Assembly (NCBI RefSeq): GCF_006540085.1
Contig: NZ_BJOG01000004.1
Location: 1-64,000, forward strand
Direction: 5' to 3'
DNA length: 64,000 nucleotides
DNA from: Microbacterium oxydans
GTDB taxonomy: Bacteria; Actinomycetota; Actinomycetes; Actinomycetales; Microbacteriaceae
Of the stretch, positions 37,566 through 45,287 are shown one piece after another. Under the pieces are notes generated by a model that did not search any database, was not told the origin of the DNA, and saw nothing but the letters and a program-made list of their open reading frames with translations. A program made the position numbers and the translations under genes. The stretch's first letter is position 1. Each line of letters starts with the position of its first letter.

Positions 37566-38653
37566 AGGCTCCTCACCGCCACGCCCGCAGGACGTGGCGA
37601 ACGCGCCGACTCGACCGGCACCGACTGGGGTGCGATCCGCTCTGAGCCAGCCACACGCGAAGTCCCAGCCGGCTCACGGGATAGGCCGGGCGGGTCGCCG
37701 GTGCCGACCTGGACGGTGGGCAGCGCGTCGAGAATCGTCACCGCGACCTTGCGGACTCGCTCGCCGGTGGCCTGCACGACCTCGACCGGGTCCCTGTCCT
37801 TCACCGTGCCCGCCCAGCCTGAGACATACGGGATCGTGTAGGCGGTGGTGTCCATGCCATGCGCGGCACCGATCATCAGCGCCACGGACTCGGCCTCGAC
37901 CTCGCCGACGCCTCGATGCCCGGTCGCATTCGGATTGTCGGGGCCGTGCAGCATCACATGCGCGAGCTCGTGCGCGAGAGTCTTCACCTGCGCGACCTCG
38001 TCCATGTTCGTCCGCACCGCGACCGTGCGCGCCTGGAAGTCGGTCAGGCCGTTCGCGCCGTGGATCATCCCCTCGTGCTCGACCCGCAGCACCGCGAAGC
38101 CCTCGGCCGCCACCAGTGCCGATAGCCCTTCCCATAAGCCGTCCGGTGCCTGGCCTTCCATCAGCGTCGGCGCCGGGCGTTCAGGGATCGGCGGGCCGTC
38201 GGTCATCGAGACGTCCCAGACACGCACCGGAATCGCGCGGACCATCTTCGACCGGACCGTTTCTCCGGGCTTCGGCTTCTCGTACCTGTCCAGGCGGCGC
38301 CATGATCCGGGGTTCTGCGGTGTCGAGGACGCGAACCGCGCCATCAGCGGGGCGAAGATCTGCATCGACCCGCCCGCGAGCGGCGAGCGACCCAGCGCCT
38401 TCCATTGCTTGTAACCGGCCACGAAGGTCGGCTCTGGCGCGCTTGTGCGACCTGCCTCGTAGAGATCGAGATGTTGAGCCCAGATCAGCAGGGTGTTGTT
38501 GAACGACTTCGCCCGGAACCGGGCCGCGAACTCCAGCGCACGCTTCCAGTCCTCACCCGAGACGAGCTGATCGACTGCAGCCGTTAGCCGCTCGTGGAGC
38601 TGTTGGAGCCGCGCATCCTGCGCCGCTCGCGCCTCCTCGTCCGTCGCCATCAA
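37562..38653 (-). CDS. ArdC-like antirestriction/metallopeptidase protein
   Basis: This 363-residue protein has an N-terminal ssDNA-binding-type domain with NTLLIWAQ and YKQWKALGR, and a C-terminal zinc peptidase domain with HELAHVMLHG and a distal Glu in GEVEAESVA. ArdC proteins of conjugative plasmids protect incoming single-stranded DNA from restriction. It is the first gene of the element operon. ATG 38653 follows GGGAGGAGGTCATTG. Confidence 0.85.
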   Translation of the reverse strand: MMATDEEARAAQDARLQQLHERLTAAVDQLVSGEDWKRALEFAARFRAKSFNNTLLIWAQHLDLYEAGRTSAPEPTFVAGYKQWKALGRSPLAGGSMQIFAPLMARFASSTPQNPGSWRRLDRYEKPKPGETVRSKMVRAIPVRVWDVSMTDGPPIPERPAPTLMEGQAPDGLWEGLSALVAAEGFAVLRVEHEGMIHGANGLTDFQARTVAVRTNMDEVAQVKTLAHELAHVMLHGPDNPNATGHRGVGEVEAESVALMIGAAHGMDTTAYTIPYVSGWAGTVKDRDPVEVVQATGERVRKVAVTILDALPTVQVGTGDPPGLSREPAGTSRVAGSERIAPQSVPVESARSPRPAGVAVRSL

Positions 38654-38673
38654 TGACCTCCTCCCGGCGAGGC

Positions 38674-38691
38674 CAACGGCACAAGCCGTTG
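38674..38691. promoter_or_regulatory. Inverted repeat upstream of the element operon
   Basis: CAACGGC and GCCGTTG are perfect 7-bp arms around ACAA, 20 bases before the ArdC-like start. It could be an operator or a small hairpin in the leader. The surrounding 235 bases (38654-38888) hold no other feature I can support, and no copy of the tRNA-Pro 3' end. Confidence 0.4.
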
Positions 38692-38888
38692 ACCCTTGCG
38701 ACCATGAGGTGCGCCGGGCGGATCAGGAAGAAGAGACGGACAACGGACTGGGCCTGTGGCCGTCAGGCTCCGCGATGAACCCGACGTATTTGACGTGTTC
38801 TACACGGCAGTCCAAGACCTGTCGACGTCGCCGGTGAAACGTGGGACACGCGTCGAGTGGAGCGGTTCATACGACGAGTCCGCAGAGG

Positions 38889-39908
38889 TTACCGGCTGGT
38901 GTCGTTGGCAGCGATAGCGTGGCTTTGTCGATCTTCAGGAACCGTGTGTGGTGTGCGTCGGTACTGTGTCGGCGTGATGCCGTAGCGACGATGAAACCAG
39001 TGGGATGCTACGCGCGGGTCACTCCACCCGACTTCGCTCGCGGCACGCATCACGGAAATATCGGTTTCTTCAATGAGCCGCGCGAATTCAGTGAGCCGGA
39101 GTTCAGTGAGTAGACGCATCGGGGCGGCGCCGGCGTGCTGTACGAACATGCGGGTGAGGTGGGTCCGTGAGAGGGAGAGCTCTCGTGAGAGCGCTCCAAC
39201 GGTCCACGGCTCTGCGATGCGCCCGCGAAGCAACCGGATTGCCTGACCGACGTAGCCAATAGATCCGGTGTCGGTCAGTCGTCCATTGATAGGTGTCCAC
39301 GGCGCCGTGGTGGTGTCCGACGCTTCATCCAGAAAATACGGCAGTATCAACCTCATCCATCGCGCGAGAAGCTCGAGAGTGTGAGTCGCGACGACTTCGG
39401 GCGAGTGGGTCCCGCTGCGCAGGATGCTCATCTGTCGCCATATCGGCTCGACCTGCCGCAGCGCAGCGATTCCTGGTGCAAGGACGATCGCGCGGCCGTC
39501 CCACTCGAGGGGATGTAGTCCTGCGATTACTCGTTCTGCGTCGGGGAGGAACCATGCCATCTGGGTGCGCCAGAACTGCTCGTCGGCGTAGATGGCCCAG
39601 ATGCGTACGGACGGGGATGGCCGCAAGCGACACCATTTGCCGGTGCCGAGGGCAAGAGACATGCCAGGACGCAGGACGTGCACGCTCTCAGCAGTATCGA
39701 GGGCGCAAGAGCCCTCGACGACGTTGAGTATCTTCGCGTGCCGGAACACGGTACGGCTTGACGGGACCGTACGCACCATCTCTATGGCCGCGATATCGCC
39801 TGGCGCTTGAACCGCTGGGTAGGGGCGCGTGAACTTGATCGGTTGATTGGGCGGCAAGTCGTGCGCGGCCTCGAACGCGTCCTCTGGCGTAGCGGCCACG
39901 CTGCGCAC
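38889..39908 (-). CDS. AraC-family regulator at the left edge of the redox region
   Basis: This 339-residue protein has a cupin-like sensor part (about 30-190) and a C-terminal AraC domain with two helix-turn-helix units: WTVGALSRELSLSRTHLTRM and MRAASEVGWSDPRVASHWFH then RRYGITPTQYR. It is last in a minus-strand row of msrA, GNAT, trx and ahpD-like genes, nine bases after the latter. Base composition is a little lower in G+C than the element genes beside it. Signal unknown. Confidence 0.88.
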   Translation of the reverse strand: MRSVAATPEDAFEAAHDLPPNQPIKFTRPYPAVQAPGDIAAIEMVRTVPSSRTVFRHAKILNVVEGSCALDTAESVHVLRPGMSLALGTGKWCRLRPSPSVRIWAIYADEQFWRTQMAWFLPDAERVIAGLHPLEWDGRAIVLAPGIAALRQVEPIWRQMSILRSGTHSPEVVATHTLELLARWMRLILPYFLDEASDTTTAPWTPINGRLTDTGSIGYVGQAIRLLRGRIAEPWTVGALSRELSLSRTHLTRMFVQHAGAAPMRLLTELRLTEFARLIEETDISVMRAASEVGWSDPRVASHWFHRRYGITPTQYRRTPHTVPEDRQSHAIAANDTSR

Positions 39909-39917
39909 GGCACACCG

Positions 39918-40406
39918 TCAGCTCAGCTTGCCTTCCGAGTCGCGTGGTCGCACGCGGTGTTGGCTGAGGATCGAGATCCGATTGAACATGTTGATGGCCG
40001 CAGCGACCCACTCCGCGGCCGCGAACACCTCCTCGGTGAGGGTGCTTCGGGCCTGCGCGAGCTCGACATTCACGGCGGCGTCGAGCGGGAGCCGGGTGGC
40101 TGCTTCAGCGATCGCGAGCAAGGCGCGCTCTCGATCGCTGAACAGGGGCGACTCGCGCCAGGCGGGCAAGATGTCGAGTAGTTGCTGATTAACGCCTGCG
40201 CGCCTTGCCTGCCGCGAATGCAGATCGAGACAGAAGACGCATCCGTTCAGCTGCGACGCCCGAACCTTGATCAACTCGCTCTCGGCGGGAGTGAGTCCGC
40301 GTTGCGAAGCGGCCTCAGACACAGCGGTCGCGAACGCAGACGCGGCTTCCCATGCTTCTGGGACGGCCTTGTCCATGTAGGGGCGTGGTTCATGCAAGGT
40401 CGTCAT
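39918..40406 (-). CDS. AhpD-like carboxymuconolactone decarboxylase-family protein
   Basis: This 162-residue protein has the AhpD redox motif CVFCLDLHS (CxxC with His four residues on) preceded by a conserved Glu-rich helix ESELIKVRASQLNG. Members act as alkylhydroperoxidases or thiol-disulfide partners. AAGGAGGATCGGTG gives a strong ribosome site; the ATG shares a base with the trx stop. A second AhpD-like gene lies at 41989, divergent. Confidence 0.88.
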   Translation of the reverse strand: MTTLHEPRPYMDKAVPEAWEAASAFATAVSEAASQRGLTPAESELIKVRASQLNGCVFCLDLHSRQARRAGVNQQLLDILPAWRESPLFSDRERALLAIAEAATRLPLDAAVNVELAQARSTLTEEVFAAAEWVAAAINMFNRISILSQHRVRPRDSEGKLS

Positions 40407-40786
40407 CACCGATCCTCCTTGGCTGAGCCGCCATCGGAGTCGAGGTCCTTCCTGACCTCGTCCATGTCGAGTCCTCTGACGTTCTCTACTACTTCGGCCA
40501 GGGCAGTGGGCGGTAGGGCGCCGGCCTGGCTGAAGACGAGCAACCCCTGGCGGAAGGCGAGCAGAGTGGGAATCGCGGTGATTTGGGCCGCCGCGGTGAT
40601 GCGCTGCTCCGACTCCGTGTCGAGTTTCGCGTGGACGATGTCCGGATTGTCTTGCGACGACTTCTCGAAGACCGGCGCAAACTGATGGCATGGTGCGCAC
40701 CAGTCCGCCCAGAAGTCGACGAGGACGATGTCGTTCTGATTGATCGTGACCTCGAAGTTGTCCTCGGTCAGTTCGACGGTTGCCAT
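40406..40786 (-). CDS. Thioredoxin
   Basis: This 126-residue thioredoxin fold protein has the active site WCAPC (residues 29-33), with Ala in place of the usual Gly, and cis-Pro in AIPTLLAFRQG. The tail from ~105 is acidic and longer than in standard thioredoxin. Between msrA and ahpD-like genes it is the obvious reductant for both. ATG 40786 follows AAGAGGAGAACCC; a longer frame upstream overlaps the GNAT gene and lacks thioredoxin features. Confidence 0.92.
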   Translation of the reverse strand: MATVELTEDNFEVTINQNDIVLVDFWADWCAPCHQFAPVFEKSSQDNPDIVHAKLDTESEQRITAAAQITAIPTLLAFRQGLLVFSQAGALPPTALAEVVENVRGLDMDEVRKDLDSDGGSAKEDR

Positions 40787-40814
40787 GTGGGTTCTCCTCT
40801 TGTGCGCATGATGA

Positions 40815-41210
40815 TCAGTGGTGGTGTCCGTGGGGGTTGCCGGGGAATCGCGTGTCGACGACGTCCGCATACTCCGGATGAGCGCGGATGTACGCGGCGG
40901 CGAAGGGGCACGAGACCGTCGCGGTCTTCTTGTCCTCGCGGAGACGGTCGAGGACGCCTCCAAGGAGTCGCGCCGCGACTCCCTTTCCGCGGAACTCGGG
41001 GAACACGGACGTCGCGAGCAGAAGCACCCGGTCGCCGGTTCTGCTGTAGAGCAGGCCGGCGGCGAGCTTGCCGTTCACGGTCGCTTCGTACAGCTCGGAC
41101 TCGACGTTCTCAGTGATGACGAAGTCTTCGGCTGCGTCCGAGGATGCAGCCGGGAGGTCAGTGTCGGCGTCGGTCGCGGTCAAGCCGATCATTCCGTCGG
41201 GATGTTTCAT
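40815..41210 (-). CDS. YjdJ-type GNAT acetyltransferase-like protein
   Basis: This 131-residue short GNAT fold protein has the acetyl-CoA loop VFPEFRGKGVAARLLGGVLD and the C-terminal SCPFAAAYIRAHPEY, the pattern of the YjdJ/GNAT subgroup that contains a conserved Cys before the final helix. It ends in a His-rich tail. Lying between msrA and trx, it belongs to the oxidative response operon; substrate unknown. Confidence 0.85.
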   Translation of the reverse strand: MKHPDGMIGLTATDADTDLPAASSDAAEDFVITENVESELYEATVNGKLAAGLLYSRTGDRVLLLATSVFPEFRGKGVAARLLGGVLDRLREDKKTATVSCPFAAAYIRAHPEYADVVDTRFPGNPHGHHH

Positions 41211-41234
41211 GTCTCTCCTATCGCGAGATCTCGG

Positions 41235-41735
41235 TCAGCGGCCCGGTAGTACCCAGTCGGGTCGGATGAAATGGCACGAGTAGCCATTGGGGTGCTTTTG
41301 CAGGTAGTCCTGGTGTTCGGGTTCGGCCTCCCAGAACGAGCCGGCTTCGCCCACCTCTGTCACGACTTTTCCTGGCCAGCGGCCGGAAGCGTTGATCGCT
41401 TCGATCACGTGGAAGGCGACCTTCCTCTGTCCCTCGGTCGTCGTGAAGATCGCTGATCGGTAACTGCGCCCGATGTCGTTTCCCTGACGGTTCCGAGTGG
41501 TGGGATCGTGAATCTGAAAGAAGAACTCCAGCAGTATCTGGAATCGGATGATCGAGGGGTCATAGATCACTTCGAGGGCTTCTGCGTGATCCCCGTGATC
41601 CCGGTAGGTCGCGTTGGGGGTGTCGTCGTCGCCGGAGTATCCGACGCGGGTGCTCACGACGCCCGGGAGTGAGCGGAAGAGCTCCTGGGCTCCCCAGAAG
41701 CAGCCGCTGGCGAGGATCACTCTCGAGGTCGGCAT
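41235..41735 (-). CDS. msrA: Peptide methionine sulfoxide reductase A (copy 1)
   Basis: This 166-residue MsrA has the catalytic GCFWG near the start, [29 protein letters not shown] and the C-terminal Cys in GYSCHF that resolves the disulfide. It reduces the S epimer of methionine sulfoxide. ATG 41735 is chosen because GAGAGAAG precedes it; an ATG 45 bases upstream adds nonconserved residues. First gene of the five-gene minus-strand operon with GNAT, trx, AhpD-like and AraC. Confidence 0.93.
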   Translation of the reverse strand: MPTSRVILASGCFWGAQELFRSLPGVVSTRVGYSGDDDTPNATYRDHGDHAEALEVIYDPSIIRFQILLEFFFQIHDPTTRNRQGNDIGRSYRSAIFTTTEGQRKVAFHVIEAINASGRWPGKVVTEVGEAGSFWEAEPEHQDYLQKHPNGYSCHFIRPDWVLPGR

Positions 41736-41865
41736 CGTCTTCTCTCTCTTCACGGCGGGCAGCACGCCCCTTCGGGTCACGATACGGAGCCGGGTGCTGT
41801 CCAGGTGGCCTGGCTGTGCAGCGTAATGTCCGCGACCTGCCGCGTTCGAAAGCGGGGCGGGCGGT

Positions 41866-41890
41866 TGCAGGGAGAAGACAGCTCTCTGCA
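41866..41890. promoter_or_regulatory. Imperfect inverted repeat in the msrA/ahpD-like divergent region
   Basis: TGCAGGGAG and CTCTCTGCA form 9-bp arms with one mismatch and a 7-base spacer. They lie between the divergent starts at 41735 and 41989 and may bind one of the AraC-type regulators encoded nearby. Confidence 0.35.
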
Positions 41891-41988
41891 GGGGCAGGCC
41901 ACACGGGGCAGAGAAGCGGATCTACCGTCGGAGGAGGCGTCGGAACTCCGGCAAGCCAGCGAACCGTGCCCTACGGTGAGGAGAGATC

Positions 41989-42525
41989 GTGATATCAGAG
42001 CAGATCGATTTCGAGAATGTGCGCTTTGATCCGGATCTCTCTGACTTCCATGAGCTTGCGAAGCAGATGGCTGCGGGGTTCGGGTACACGGCAAAGTTGT
42101 CGATCGGTGATCGCCTAGCTGCTCTTCTCCGATTGCGGGTTGCTCAGATCAATCCGTGCTCGTACTGCCTGATCCTGCACACGCGTATCGCCGTGGAGGT
42201 AGGCATCGGCGCGGCGATGGTCGCGCACCTGGCGAGCTGGCGGCAGAGCACGATGTTCTCCGGTTCCGAAGCACTTGCACTGGCGTACTGCGAAGCGCTG
42301 ACACGTTACGAGCACGAGCACTTCGATGAAATGCATCAAGGACTGACGGTGTTCTTCGATGAGCGTGAGATCGCGGAGATCGCAGCCGTCGTCATCAACA
42401 TGAACGTGTGGACGCGGCTGAAGCTCGCGCAGGGCGCCGTACCGGTGATATCACCCGGTGACGAAGAGCCTGCACGTGACGCCGATAGACCAGGCGCCGG
42501 GGGAAAGAAAGGGAACCCATCATGA
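41989..42525 (+). CDS. AhpD-like carboxymuconolactone decarboxylase-family protein (copy 2)
   Basis: This 178-residue protein has the motif CSYCLILHT, with CxxC and His as in AhpD, preceded by RLAALLRLRVAQINP. It is only distantly like the copy at 39918. The tail after residue 150 is Gly/Pro/charged. GTG 41989 follows GTGAGGAGAG. It starts a rightward operon and overlaps the next gene by four bases. Confidence 0.87.
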   Translation: MISEQIDFENVRFDPDLSDFHELAKQMAAGFGYTAKLSIGDRLAALLRLRVAQINPCSYCLILHTRIAVEVGIGAAMVAHLASWRQSTMFSGSEALALAYCEALTRYEHEHFDEMHQGLTVFFDEREIAEIAAVVINMNVWTRLKLAQGAVPVISPGDEEPARDADRPGAGGKKGNPS

Positions 42526-42980
42526 CTGATGGATCGGTCAGCGGGCAGGACATCGAGTTCGATCTGCTTCCGCCGGATGAGAGCCTCGACTCGGATCTTC
42601 TCGGCGAAGACTCTGATGACGACGGCCCGGGATACTCTCCACCGGAGCGGCGGTCATCCGAACTGTCGTGGGGATTCACCGCACGCGAAGCACGTACTCG
42701 AGAACCGCTGGCGGCTCGCTTGGCGCGTGAGGTGCCGGAGCACGAACCCGAAGAGCCGATGGGCGACGGGATCGGCGACATCATCGGCACGGACGGCGAG
42801 ATCCTTGACGACCAGGTCGGATCGGTACGCGCTGGACGGCTGATCTGGACCGAACCCGGCAACCCAGACCCATCCTCCGACTTCTGGGCCTCCGACATCG
42901 GCATCGATAACGGCGCCGCCTCCGCCGAGGAGGCAGCTATCCATGTCGTCATTGACGAGGGCGACTATGACCGGCAATAG
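42522..42980 (+). CDS. DUF5709-like acidic protein
   Basis: This 152-residue acidic soluble protein contains SPPERRSSELSWGFTAREAR and a later VGSVRAGRLIW, the pattern I know from DUF5709 proteins of actinobacteria. Function is unknown in the family. No cysteine or membrane segment is present. It is coupled to the AhpD-like gene and followed after 45 bases by an AraC gene. Confidence 0.7.
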   Translation: MTDGSVSGQDIEFDLLPPDESLDSDLLGEDSDDDGPGYSPPERRSSELSWGFTAREARTREPLAARLAREVPEHEPEEPMGDGIGDIIGTDGEILDDQVGSVRAGRLIWTEPGNPDPSSDFWASDIGIDNGAASAEEAAIHVVIDEGDYDRQ

Positions 42981-43025
42981 TCTGGAATCAGACCGGGGAA
43001 GCCCGGGAGAACGGCGGAGGCTGTA

Positions 43026-44051
43026 ATGATGCAGCAGACATGGGACTCGCGCAGCGTCGATCCACGTGACCGCGTGGAGACGATCCGTACGATGCTCTGC
43101 GAGAACCTCGTTCAGACAGACCTGACTCTCGACCCGCAGGGCCGCGAGGCGCATGTGAGCGTGTCGTACCAAGACATTGGGCAGCTGAGAGCGTTGTCCG
43201 TCAAGACGGTGCCCTCGCTGGCGGCCCTCGCTATGCGTCCTCAGCGGATGATCATGTCGGACGACGACGAGTCCTTGTTCGTGGTTTTCCAGCGCGGCAA
43301 CCGGTCGATGTTGCGCCGTGGTGATGACCAGACCGTGATGACCCCGGGCAGCATCGTCGTTTACCCGAGCACGAGCCCCTACGTCCACGCCTTCGACGAA
43401 GGAGTCATCGGGGACTTCTTCCGACTGCCGTTGGGTGTGGTGGGGTTGACGGCGGATCAGGTCGCTGAGGTCTCGGGTGTGGACCTGCAGGAACGAACCT
43501 CGCTGGCGGCGCTGCTGCGGTCCGTGCTCGGGGGCGTGATGGACTCCGAACTCAGCCTTCGCGACGAGGTCGACGTGTTCGCACCCGTCGCCGACCTGCT
43601 GAAAGTCACCCTGCTCAGCGCCCTCACTCCCGACCGCGCCACGACCCGGTATCCGCTGGCCGAGCAGATCGTCACCTACGTGCTCGACAACCTCACCGAC
43701 CCCGGCCTCGGAGCCGCCAGGATCGCGAAGGACCTGCACGTGTCCGAGCGTCTGCTCTACGCAGAGATGTCCCGCGCGGACATCAGGCTCGCGCAGCTGA
43801 TCCAATCCCAGCGCCTGCGCCGCGTCCGCGACGCCCTGACCGCACCGGCCACCATCGACGTCCCCATCGGCGTCCTCGCTCAACAGCACGGATTCGTCTC
43901 AGCCAGCCACTTCAGCCGCATCTTCCGCGAAGAATTCGGCACAACCCCCCGCCAATGGCGCAACAACACCACACCACGCCTCGAGGAGACCCAGGACGAG
44001 AGCCGACTGGAACTCTCGCAGCAGATCAGACCAGAGGAGACGTACGGATGA
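43026..44051 (+). CDS. AraC-family regulator, full-length twin
   Basis: This 341-residue protein has an AraC-binding (cupin-like) sensor with VKTVPSLAALAMRPQRMIMS and MTPGSIVVYPS, and a C-terminal AraC domain with IAKDLHVSERLLYAEMSRAD and VLAQQHGFVSASHFSRIFRE. Residues ~135-316 are identical to the regulator at 49540, with only silent base differences. It would bind the same DNA sites but sense through a different N terminus. It overlaps the next gene (ATGA). Confidence 0.92.
   Translation: MMQQTWDSRSVDPRDRVETIRTMLCENLVQTDLTLDPQGREAHVSVSYQDIGQLRALSVKTVPSLAALAMRPQRMIMSDDDESLFVVFQRGNRSMLRRGDDQTVMTPGSIVVYPSTSPYVHAFDEGVIGDFFRLPLGVVGLTADQVAEVSGVDLQERTSLAALLRSVLGGVMDSELSLRDEVDVFAPVADLLKVTLLSALTPDRATTRYPLAEQIVTYVLDNLTDPGLGAARIAKDLHVSERLLYAEMSRADIRLAQLIQSQRLRRVRDALTAPATIDVPIGVLAQQHGFVSASHFSRIFREEFGTTPRQWRNNTTPRLEETQDESRLELSQQIRPEETYG
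43426..43972 (+). repeat. Left copy of a 547-bp inverted repeat
   Basis: This segment matches 49556-50102 in opposite orientation with seven mismatches (at 43481, 43493, 43496, 43880, 43901, 43943 and 43946). The central 383 bases are identical. It lies wholly inside coding sequence. Confidence 0.97.
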
Positions 44052-44401
44052 ACGAGCCTCTGTCTGACCTCACCGTCATCGACGCGGAGGAAGTTCGAGC
44101 ATCGGATATCCCTCGCGCGCTGACGGCCGCATCGATCCTGTACGAGGACGGGGCGACGCAGGCATTCGCCGAGAACGGCAAGACCGTGTACGTCGAGGAC
44201 GGAAGACCCACCTTGGGGGAGTGGTACGTGGATGCAGGGGGGCAGTTCTGCTCCTTCTGGCCGCCAGACTACCGAGCGTGCTACGAACTGCGCTGGCTCG
44301 TCGAAGACGAGCGAATCGCTGGTCTCCGCTTCCGCCGCGGCTCCTACACCGCCGTCGGCCGGTACCAGTTCCCCGGGCCTGAGAATGCCGTCAAGGAATG
44401 A
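44048..44401 (+). CDS. Protein of unknown function coupled to the AraC twin (117 aa)
   Basis: This soluble protein contains TQAFAENGKTVYVEDGRPTL and the aromatic, two-cysteine segment FCSFWPPDYRACYELRW. The alternating strands suggest a small beta-barrel binding fold, and the AraC gene is coupled to it by a four-base overlap. I do not recognise the family. Its end overlaps the MarR gene on the other strand by 11 bases. Confidence 0.7.
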   Translation: MNEPLSDLTVIDAEEVRASDIPRALTAASILYEDGATQAFAENGKTVYVEDGRPTLGEWYVDAGGQFCSFWPPDYRACYELRWLVEDERIAGLRFRRGSYTAVGRYQFPGPENAVKE

Positions 44402-44828
44402 GCAGGGCGTCTCGGCAACGGGCCAGAAGCTCGTAAAGACGGGCGCGCTCCACCGGTTCGACCTCCATGGTCATGCGTTGAACAGCCGAGGAGACTTCCT
44501 CATGCGCGCGTTCGAGGAGGAGCTCTGCGGCGTCGTTCAGCACCACGCTCCGTTCTCGCCTGGGCCCAGGATCACTCGAGCGGGTCACCAGTCCCCGCTT
44601 CTCCAGTCCCTGCAGCAGCACGTTCATCGACTGGCGAGACACGAACGCGCGCCGGGCGAGTTCGGAGCTCGTGATACCTGGCGTGTCCTGCAAGGCGGTC
44701 AAGCACGCGTACTGCGGCACGCTCAGCGAGAGCGGGCGAAGCCGATCGTCCATTCGCTGGTTCAGGAGCGACTGCGTCTCCTTGATCAGCACCCCCAGCG
44801 ACTCCGGGCTCCGGTCCAATGCATCCAT
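44391..44828 (-). CDS. MarR-family regulator
   Basis: This 145-residue winged-helix protein has SVPQYACLTALQDTPGITSS, ELARRAFVSRQSMNVLLQGL recognition helix and a wing RSSDPGPRRERSVVL. It has a Cys near residue 40 that could respond to oxidants or electrophiles, as in some MarR/OhrR proteins. ATG 44828 overlaps the first of two palindromes that are probably its own operators; a longer reading to 44846 would start within the operator. Confidence 0.88.
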   Translation of the reverse strand: MDALDRSPESLGVLIKETQSLLNQRMDDRLRPLSLSVPQYACLTALQDTPGITSSELARRAFVSRQSMNVLLQGLEKRGLVTRSSDPGPRRERSVVLNDAAELLLERAHEEVSSAVQRMTMEVEPVERARLYELLARCRDALLIP

Positions 44829-44843
44829 GTCAATAGTTTGACA
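44828..44843. promoter_or_regulatory. Palindromic operator 1 of the MarR gene
   Basis: TGTCAATAGTTTGACA has perfect 6-bp arms around TAGT. It covers the MarR start codon and contains a TTGACA -35-like hexamer in the rightward direction. Confidence 0.65.
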
Positions 44844-44857
44844 CACACTCCACTGAG

Positions 44858-44873
44858 TGTCAGGATATTGACA
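44858..44873. promoter_or_regulatory. Palindromic operator 2 of the MarR gene
   Basis: TGTCAGGATATTGACA repeats the arms of operator 1 with one mismatch. The centres are exactly 30 bases apart, about three helical turns, so two dimers could bind on one face. It lies between the MarR and VOC starts and should control both. Confidence 0.65.
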
Positions 44874-44905
44874 CTGGCGTTATTGAACAGAACAGGAGCC
44901 TGCTC

Positions 44906-45280
44906 ATGGCAGCAACAACCACCGGCCCGGACTTCGTCTCTTTCCAGGTGCGGGACCGCGCCGTCCCCGCGGAGTTCTACGACAAGCTCGTCGGACTCAC
45001 GCGGCTCCCAGACTCGAACCCGGCAGCGACCGTCTTCTCCGCAGGAGGTGCCGCGTTCGCCATCCGCGACCCGTTCCCGGGCGTGGATCTCGACGCGATC
45101 CCTCAGCTCGGCGCCGGCATCGGCGTCTGGTTCCACAACGATGACGCGGAAGGCGTGCATGCACGACTCGTCGACGCGGGAGTGCCGATCGTGCAGGAAC
45201 CGTTCGAGGGGCCGTTCGGACTGCAGTTCTCTTTCCGAGACCCCGACGGCTACGTCGTCACCATTCACGCCCGCGCCTAA
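44906..45280 (+). CDS. VOC-superfamily (glyoxalase-like) protein
   Basis: This 124-residue protein has two beta-alpha-beta modules: FVSFQVRDRAVPAEFYDKLV at the start and GVWFHNDDAEGVHARLVDAG then FSFRDPDGYVVTIH at the end. VOC members include glyoxalases and fosfomycin/bleomycin resistance proteins. It is divergent from the MarR gene with palindromes between, so it is probably induced by a MarR ligand. Metal ligands are not obvious at the start. Confidence 0.85.
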   Translation: MAATTTGPDFVSFQVRDRAVPAEFYDKLVGLTRLPDSNPAATVFSAGGAAFAIRDPFPGVDLDAIPQLGAGIGVWFHNDDAEGVHARLVDAGVPIVQEPFEGPFGLQFSFRDPDGYVVTIHARA

Positions 45281-45287
45281 CACCACC

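Larger units (their letters stand above)
20527..38653. mobile_element. Integrative conjugative element, relaxase not found
   Basis: An 18-kb block beginning at tRNA-Pro with all genes on the minus strand carries integrase, excisionase-like protein, SSB, coupling protein, VirB4-like ATPase, TrbL-like and SCO6880-like proteins, pilin-like proteins, cell-wall hydrolase, ParB-like protein, prim-pol and ArdC-like protein. Together these form the mating-pair and maintenance modules of an actinobacterial single-strand conjugative element. No relaxase is visible, and the right end has no attR-like repeat, so the right boundary given is only the end of the last element-type gene. Confidence 0.85.

Noticed and set aside
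20527..38653. Prophage instead of conjugative element
   Set aside because: No capsid, terminase, portal, tail or lysis genes are present, while coupling protein, VirB4-like and TrbL-like genes are.
38654..38888. Right attachment site of the conjugative element
   Set aside because: No sequence resembling the tRNA-Pro 3' half (such as GGTTCAAATCCTGTCATCCC) occurs here.
41805..42029. Extra small gene in the msrA/AhpD-like gap
   Set aside because: The frame has no ribosome site, is Arg/Ser-rich without motifs and runs across the promoter region into the AhpD-like gene.
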